DNA of 13,138 bases, from positions 1 through 13,138 of the forward strand of contig JADGQH010000065.1 in NCBI GenBank assembly GCA_017881985.1. Reading direction: 5' to 3'. This document shows positions 8,920 to 13,138 of the stretch, piece by piece. The notes under the pieces were generated by a model that saw only the letters and a program-made list of their open reading frames with translations, was not told the origin of the DNA and ran no database searches. Every line of letters starts with the position of its first letter. The first letter of the stretch is position 1. The stretch is from Chloroflexota bacterium (GTDB lineage: Bacteria > Chloroflexota > Limnocylindria > Limnocylindrales > CSP1-4). Position numbers and translations under genes: made by a program.

Positions 8920-10893
8920 TCAGATGTCAAGGTTCTGCACCTTCCGCGCCTCGGACATGATGAAGCTCTTGCGGGGCGCCACCTTCTCGCCCATCAGCAT
9001 CGTGAAGATGGCGTCCGCCTCGACGCCGTCGTCAATCTCGGCGCGAAGGAGCGTCCGGCTCTGGGGGTTCATCGTGGTCTCCCAGAGCTGGTCCGCGTTC
9101 ATCTCGCCGAGGCCCTTGAAGCGCTGGACGGTGATGTTCTTCGCGTTCAGCTTCTTGATCGCCGCCTCGCGCTCCTTCTCGGATTGGGCGTAGAGCGTCT
9201 GCTTGCCAGTGCTCACGCGGTAGAGCGGGGGCTGCGCGATGTAGAGGTGGCCGTTCTCGATGATCTGGCCCATATGGCGATAGAAGAACGTCAGGAGGAG
9301 GGTCCGAATGTGGGCGCCGTCGACGTCGGCGTCGGTCATGATGATGATCCGGTGGTACCGGAGCTTCGCCAGGTCGAAGGTGTCGCCGATGCCGGCGCCG
9401 AGCGCGATGATCAACGGGCGGACGTTCTCGCTGGACAGGACCCGATCCAGGCGCGCCTTCTCGACGTTGAGCACCTTGCCCCGGAGCGGCAGGACGGCCT
9501 GGAACCGGCGGTTGCGGCCCATCTTCGCCGAGCCCCCGGCGGAGTCTCCCTCGACCAGGTAGATCTCGCTGCGCGCCGGATCGCGCTCCTGGCAGTCGGC
9601 GAGCTTCCCGGGCAGGGCCATTCCCTCGAGGGCGCCCTTGCGGATCACGAGGTCACGGGCCTTCCGGGCCGCCTCGCGAGCGCGCGCAGCGGTCAGGCTC
9701 TTCTCGATGATCCGCCGCCCGTCGGCGGGGTTCTCCTCGAGGTACTGGACGATCCCCTCGGCGACGGCCGCCTGGACCTGGGCCTTGACCTCGGCGTTGC
9801 CCAGCTTCGCCTTTGTCTGGCCCTCGAATTGCGGGTCGACGAGCTTGACCGAGACGACGGCGGTCAAGCCTTCCCGCACGTCGTCCCCGCTCAGGTTCGA
9901 GTCGGCGTCCTTGAGGATCCCCGCCTTGCGGGCCCAGTCGTTCAGCGAGCTCGTGAGGGCCGCCCGGAAACCGGTGACGTGCGTCCCGCCGTCGACCGTG
10001 TTGATGTTGTTCGCGAACGCGAAGACGTTCTCCGTGAACGAATCGTTGTACTGGAGCGCGACCTCGATGGAGGTCGCCCCTTCGCGCTTCTCCACCGCGA
10101 TCGGGCGCGAGTGGAGGACCTCCTTGTTGCGGTTGAGATGGCGGACGAAGGAGACGAGGCCTCCTTCGAAGTAGAACGAGCGCTCACGGTCGGCCCGCTC
10201 GTCCGTCAGGCGGATCCAGAGGCCCTTGTTGAGGTACGCCGACTCGCGAAGCCGCTGTGTGATGGTCTCGAAGCTGTAGTCGGTGCTCTCGAACATCTCG
10301 TGGTCCGCCCGGAAGGTCGTCCGTGTCCCCCGGCGATGCCCCTGCGGCCCGACCTTCGCCACGGGGGTGGTCGGCTTGCCGCGCACGTACTCCTGGGCCC
10401 AGATGAAGCCGTCGCGGGCCGTCTCGACGCGGAGCCACTCGGAGAGCGCGTTCACCACGCTCACGCCGACGCCGTGCAGCCCGCCGGAGACCTTGTAGCC
10501 GCCGCCCCCGAACTTGCCACCCGCGTGAAGGACCGTGTGGACGACCTCCAGGGCATCCTTCCCGGTCGCGTGCCGCCCAACCGGGACGCCGCGCCCGTCG
10601 TCCTGGACCGTGACGGTCCCATCGGCGGCGATCGACACGTCGATCCGGGTCGCGTGGCCCGCCATCGCCTCGTCGATCGAGTTGTCCACGACCTCCCACA
10701 CGAGATGGTGGAGGCCCCGCACGTCCGTGGAGCCGATGTACATGCCGGGACGGCGGCGAACGGCTTCGAGGCCCTCGAGAACCTGGATGCTCGCGGCGGT
10801 GTACTCGCCGCCGCCCGACGCCCGCTTCGACCGGCTCCCGGTCACGTTCGCCGCGCCCGACCCCGCGCCACCACCCGTCGCCCGATCCGTCAC
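8920..10893 (-). CDS. gyrB: DNA gyrase subunit B
   Basis: GyrB is the ATPase subunit of gyrase and pairs with the GyrA encoded downstream. The 657-residue product is the short form, without the extra domain found in E. coli GyrB. In order it has a 30-residue Gly/Ser/Ala-rich leader, the GHKL ATPase domain with EVVDNSIDEAMAG (67-79, E67 the likely catalytic Glu), DDGRGVPVG (98-106) and GGLHGVGVSVVNALS (137-151), the transducer domain, then the TOPRIM domain with EGDSAGGSA (448-456), PLRGKVLNVEKA (469-480) and DADVDG (521-526), and the C-terminal QRFKGLGEMN (590-599). The GTG at 10893 overlaps the parB stop in a GTGA, with GGAGGG five bases upstream, so the start is well fixed. Joined translation with parB is likely. 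Confidence 0.98.
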   Translation of the reverse strand: MTDRATGGGAGSGAANVTGSRSKRASGGGEYTAASIQVLEGLEAVRRRPGMYIGSTDVRGLHHLVWEVVDNSIDEAMAGHATRIDVSIAADGTVTVQDDGRGVPVGRHATGKDALEVVHTVLHAGGKFGGGGYKVSGGLHGVGVSVVNALSEWLRVETARDGFIWAQEYVRGKPTTPVAKVGPQGHRRGTRTTFRADHEMFESTDYSFETITQRLRESAYLNKGLWIRLTDERADRERSFYFEGGLVSFVRHLNRNKEVLHSRPIAVEKREGATSIEVALQYNDSFTENVFAFANNINTVDGGTHVTGFRAALTSSLNDWARKAGILKDADSNLSGDDVREGLTAVVSVKLVDPQFEGQTKAKLGNAEVKAQVQAAVAEGIVQYLEENPADGRRIIEKSLTAARAREAARKARDLVIRKGALEGMALPGKLADCQERDPARSEIYLVEGDSAGGSAKMGRNRRFQAVLPLRGKVLNVEKARLDRVLSSENVRPLIIALGAGIGDTFDLAKLRYHRIIIMTDADVDGAHIRTLLLTFFYRHMGQIIENGHLYIAQPPLYRVSTGKQTLYAQSEKEREAAIKKLNAKNITVQRFKGLGEMNADQLWETTMNPQSRTLLRAEIDDGVEADAIFTMLMGEKVAPRKSFIMSEARKVQNLDI

Positions 10894-11756
10894 GAATTCC
10901 CTCCGGTCAGCCGTTCGTAGAGGCGGCCCAGCTCATCCTCGCCGTACCACTCGATGATGATTCGCCCGCCCTTGCTGGACCGCGCGATCCGCACCTTCGT
11001 GCCGAGAGATCGTCGGAGGTCCTCTTCGACCCGTTCCATCTCGCCGTCGACGGCGACGGCTGCCCGGCCTCCATCCGGCCCGGCCGGTGTCTCGCGGAGG
11101 CGGCGCGCGAGCGCCTCGACTTGTCGCACCGAGAGCCCGCGTCGCTCGATGAGCGCGACGACGTCGGCCTGCCGGGGCGGATCGAGTCCCAGCAGCGCGC
11201 GGCCGTGGCCTTCGCTGATGCGCCCCGCGCCGAGCGCCTCGAGCGTCGCCGGCGCGAGCTCGAGGAGCCGGATCGTGTTCGCGACGGTCGAGCGCGCGCG
11301 CCCCACGCGGACCGCGATCTCCTCGTGGGAAAGCCCGAACTCGTCGACGAGCTGGCGGTAGGCCCCGGCCTCTTCGATCGCGTTGAGATCGGCGCGTTGG
11401 ACGTTCTCGACGAGGGCCAGCTCGAGCTGCTCGCGGCCGGTCGCCTGGCGAACGATGGCCGGGATCCGGGTGAGGCCCGCGAGCTGCGCCGCGCGAACGC
11501 GACGCTCGCCCGCGATCAGCCGATACCCCTCGAGCGTCTCGGTCACGAGCACCGGCTGCAGGATGCCGTGCGCCTCGATGCTCGCGCGGAGCTCCTCGAG
11601 CTGATCCTGCTCGAATACGGTTCGTGGCTGGTACGGGTTCCGCTCGATCCGGTCGATCGGGATCTCGGCAGGCACCGGCGTCGTGGACGCTGCCTGTGGG
11701 ATGAGCGCTGAGAGCCCACGTCCCAGCGACGCCGGCCGAGCCGACCGCGCGGTCAC
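10890..11756 (-). CDS. parB: Chromosome-partitioning protein ParB (Spo0J)
   Basis: ParB is a CTP-dependent DNA clamp that loads at parS and works with ParA and SMC to separate new chromosome origins. The 288-residue product has the usual N-terminal LGRGLSALI (11-19), the ParB/sulfiredoxin CTP-binding motif GERRVRAA (83-90), the ENVQRADLN motif (117-125), a helix-turn-helix at about 142-165 (LSHEEIAVRVGRARSTVAN) for parS recognition, and a C-terminal dimerisation segment (about 240-285). The length is normal for chromosomal ParB. The GTG at 11756 overlaps the parA stop in a GTGA and has GGGAGG six bases upstream. The matching parS palindrome at 12861-12876 sits just before parA, so a complete ParA-ParB-parS set is present. 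ParB bound there could also affect parA expression, which is inference. Confidence 0.97.
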   Translation of the reverse strand: MTARSARPASLGRGLSALIPQAASTTPVPAEIPIDRIERNPYQPRTVFEQDQLEELRASIEAHGILQPVLVTETLEGYRLIAGERRVRAAQLAGLTRIPAIVRQATGREQLELALVENVQRADLNAIEEAGAYRQLVDEFGLSHEEIAVRVGRARSTVANTIRLLELAPATLEALGAGRISEGHGRALLGLDPPRQADVVALIERRGLSVRQVEALARRLRETPAGPDGGRAAVAVDGEMERVEEDLRRSLGTKVRIARSSKGGRIIIEWYGEDELGRLYERLTGGNS

Positions 11757-12724
11757 GCGGGACCTCCCGGGACGCCCGCGCCGGACACGACACGATTCGG
11801 CGGTTGCGGGACGGCGAGCGCGAACGATCGATCGGGCGTCGAGGGCGTTGCCGGTGTTGCGGGCGAGCCTGGCGGCACGGCCACCTCGTTGCGCTCCCCG
11901 TCGGCGCGCTCTGCATCGTGCTCGAGCCGGCCCCAGAGCTCGGTCGCCAATGCGCGGTAGGCGATCGCCCCGCGACTTTCGGGCGCATAGGCGGCGATCG
12001 GCCGGCCGTGGCTCGGCGCCTCGGCGAGCCGAACGCTTCGCGGCACGACTGCCTGAAAGACCGCCGCCCCCAGGTGCTCGCGGACCTCGGCCGCAACCTC
12101 CGCCGAGAGGTTCGTGCGGGCGTCGAACATCGTGAGCACGACCCCCTGCACTGCCAGGGCAGGATTCAGGTGGTCGCGAACCAGGTGGACCGTCGCGATC
12201 AGCTGCGATAGACCCTCAAGGGCGTAGTACTCGCACTGCATCGGAATCAGCACGGCGTCGGCCGCGGTCAGGGCATTCACCGTGAGCAGGCCAAGCGACG
12301 GCGGGCAGTCGATGAACACGACATCCCAATCGGGTTGGATCGCCGCGATGACTCGGTTCAGCCGGCGCTCCCGCTGCTGCACGCCCGCAAGCTCGACCTC
12401 TGCGCCGGCGAGCGCGATGGACGAGGGCACGAGCGAGAGTCCGGGCGTCTCCGTCGGCACGATGAGTGCGCCGAGCTCCACGCCGCCCATGAGGGCGTCA
12501 TAGACCGACGCGCCGGCGGCCGCTCGCCCGGCCCCGAGGCCGCTGGTGGCGTTCCCCTGGGGGTCGAGATCGACCACGAGCACTCGCCGACCGTCGCCGG
12601 CCAGGTATGCCGCGAGGTTGACGACCGTTGTGGTCTTCCCAACGCCGCCTTTCTGGTTGGCGCACGCAAGCATCCGGCCCACTACAGGCCACTCTCCTCG
12701 GGAATCACGCACCAAGTCTACCAT
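11753..12724 (-). CDS. parA: Chromosome-partitioning ATPase ParA (Soj)
   Basis: ParA is a dimeric, DNA-binding ATPase whose gradient on the nucleoid moves ParB-parS complexes. The 323-residue product shows the deviant Walker A ANQKGGVGKTTT (22-33, with the signature Lys25 and Lys30), the VVDLDPQGNATSGLG block that follows, the Walker B-like FIDCPPSLG, and the CEYYALEGLSQL segment typical of Soj. After the fold comes a Pro/Ala/Thr-rich tail of about 60 residues (from LWGRLEHD) that most relatives lack. I chose the ATG at 12724 because AAGGGGG lies about five bases upstream. Starts at GTG 12682 or ATG 12673 give a more standard-length N-terminus, and GAGGAG lies 11 bases before the former. The frame stays open upstream through parS, but that part does not look like ParA. 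Confidence 0.95.
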   Translation of the reverse strand: MVDLVRDSRGEWPVVGRMLACANQKGGVGKTTTVVNLAAYLAGDGRRVLVVDLDPQGNATSGLGAGRAAAGASVYDALMGGVELGALIVPTETPGLSLVPSSIALAGAEVELAGVQQRERRLNRVIAAIQPDWDVVFIDCPPSLGLLTVNALTAADAVLIPMQCEYYALEGLSQLIATVHLVRDHLNPALAVQGVVLTMFDARTNLSAEVAAEVREHLGAAVFQAVVPRSVRLAEAPSHGRPIAAYAPESRGAIAYRALATELWGRLEHDAERADGERNEVAVPPGSPATPATPSTPDRSFALAVPQPPNRVVSGAGVPGGPA

Positions 12725-12860
12725 TCCGGCCCCCTTCGACCCCCGGCGCGAGGGTGACAGGGGCGCCTTTGCTGCGACGTATCGCTGCCTTTCGTGGGCC
12801 TGGACGGGATCTCGGAGAGCGGCTCGCATCCCCGTCCGGAGGAGAGGTCGGGCCGGAGGG
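12725..12860. other. parA leader, no gene seen
   Basis: This is the stretch between the parS site and the chosen parA start. It contains the presumed promoter and ribosome site of the parA-to-gyrA transcript, but I find no convincing -35/-10 pair on the minus strand and no hairpin with a T-run. No DnaA box (TTATCCACA or close variant) is visible. The parA frame is open through it, so a longer ParA cannot be strictly excluded. Confidence 0.4.
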
Positions 12861-12876
12861 TGTTTCACGTGAAACA
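12861..12876. other. parS: parS centromere-like site
   Basis: TGTTTCACGTGAAACA is a perfect 16-base palindrome and matches the widely shared bacterial parS consensus, in which the core GTTTCACGTGAAAC is nearly invariant. It lies about 137 bases upstream of the parA start, in the same locus as parA and parB. ParB binds such sites and spreads from them. It is the only full parS in the window. Chance occurrence in a GC-rich tract is very unlikely. Confidence 0.96.
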
Positions 12877-12878
12877 GG

Positions 12879-13138
12879 TCACACGAGCCGTCCCGCACCG
12901 GCTGCGCATGCGCCGGCCCTGCGCCTCGTGCCGCACGCGTCGACCGCGTCGAACGCGCCCCGCCCGCCGCCGCACGCACCGACCACGCGCTTCTTGCCGG
13001 CTCCGCCCGCCGCCGCCCGCGGCCACCAGCGCGGCCCCTTGCCGGCCGAGCGGCCCTTGCCGCCGACCGCGGCGCGCGGCCGCACGCGCGGCCCTTGCCG
13101 ACCGCGTGCTCCGCCGACCGCGGCGCGCGGCCGCACGC
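12879..13138 (-). CDS. Possible 3' end of an upstream repeat-rich gene (uncertain)
   Basis: One minus-strand frame is open from the right edge to a TGA at 12879-12881, two bases before the parS site, giving about 86 residues. The product is almost entirely Gly, Arg, Ala, Val and Lys and contains three degenerate copies of PRAA(V/A)GG at increasing distance, followed by AGKKRVVGA and a Cys/Gly/Arg-rich end. The strongest argument for coding is that the repeats stay in one frame. The argument against is that such GC-rich DNA opens frames by chance, and all three minus-strand frames are long here. No domain or known C-terminus (for example RsmG, Jag or YidC, common neighbours of parA) can be recognised. 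It could equally be non-coding repeat DNA. Confidence 0.22.
   Translation of the reverse strand, partial: VRPRAAVGGARGRQGPRVRPRAAVGGKGRSAGKGPRWWPRAAAGGAGKKRVVGACGGGRGAFDAVDACGTRRRAGACAAGAGRLV
13011..13138. repeat. GC-rich degenerate tandem repeats, period about 50 bp
   Basis: A 27-base segment at 13061-13087 recurs exactly at 13112-13138, 51 bases further on. A diverged copy begins near 13011 and parts of a fourth may be visible in 12970-13010 (TTGCCGGCTCCGCC-like). The shared core is CGCCGACCGCGG followed by GCGGCCCTTGCCG. The array reaches the window edge, so its full length is unknown. The 51-base spacing is a multiple of three, so it may be protein-coding. Confidence 0.7.

Noticed and set aside
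8536..10920. A 794-codon plus-strand frame opposite gyrB and the thioesterase
   Set aside because: Same mirror-frame effect; no ribosome site and no recognisable domain.
12771..12787. Short inverted repeat GCGA-CGTA-TCGC as an operator
   Set aside because: The arms are only four bases long, which is expected by chance in this composition.
12725..12979. N-terminal extension of ParA reading through the parS site
   Set aside because: The frame is open, but the extra residues are Arg/Ala-rich and unlike ParA, and they include FHVKH, which is only the translated parS palindrome.
12725..13138. Replication origin with DnaA boxes
   Set aside because: No TTATCCACA or near match and no AT-rich unwinding stretch is present; only parS supports origin proximity.
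13011..13138. CRISPR array
   Set aside because: Only one exact repeat pair is visible, with one 24-base interval that itself resembles the repeat, and there are no cas genes.

Overview
The window is a strongly GC-rich (roughly 70%) stretch of bacterial chromosome in which every gene I can support lies on the minus strand, so it is read from right to left. In transcription order the genes are parA, parB, gyrB, a hotdog-fold thioesterase, an AlkD-like DNA alkylation repair protein, gyrA, prs, a 76-residue membrane protein, secA and a DUF218/YdcF-type membrane-anchored protein cut by the left edge. The composition, the heavy use of GTG starts, a Chloroflexi-looking insertion in SecA and an unusual Prs suggest a member of Chloroflexota or a neighbouring high-GC phylum. 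That placement is inference, not proof.

Right edge (12725-13138): about 410 bases without a confident gene. They hold a perfect 16-bp parS palindrome at 12861-12876 and a GC-rich repetitive tract. The tract can be read in one minus-strand frame as the Gly/Arg/Ala-rich end of an upstream protein. A perfect parS beside parAB is typical of the neighbourhood of a chromosome origin, but no DnaA box is visible.

Middle (4842-12724): parA, parB, gyrB, the thioesterase, the AlkD-like gene and gyrA are packed with 4-base GTGA overlaps or gaps of 4 to 16 bases, which suggests one transcript with coupled translation. The cluster joins chromosome segregation (ParAB-parS) to DNA supercoiling (both gyrase subunits), with a thioesterase and a DNA-repair gene inserted between gyrB and gyrA.

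Left part (1-4845): prs follows gyrA at once, the small membrane protein overlaps prs by an ATGA, and after a 93-base gap comes secA, whose 3' end overlaps the DUF218 gene. The gap before secA holds an 8-bp perfect hairpin and a possible -10 element almost touching the secA start codon, so secA may have its own promoter and little or no leader.

I see no phage, insertion sequence, CRISPR array, RNA gene or obvious new defence or biosynthetic system. The interest lies in the gene arrangement and in a few divergent residues in otherwise ordinary housekeeping proteins.
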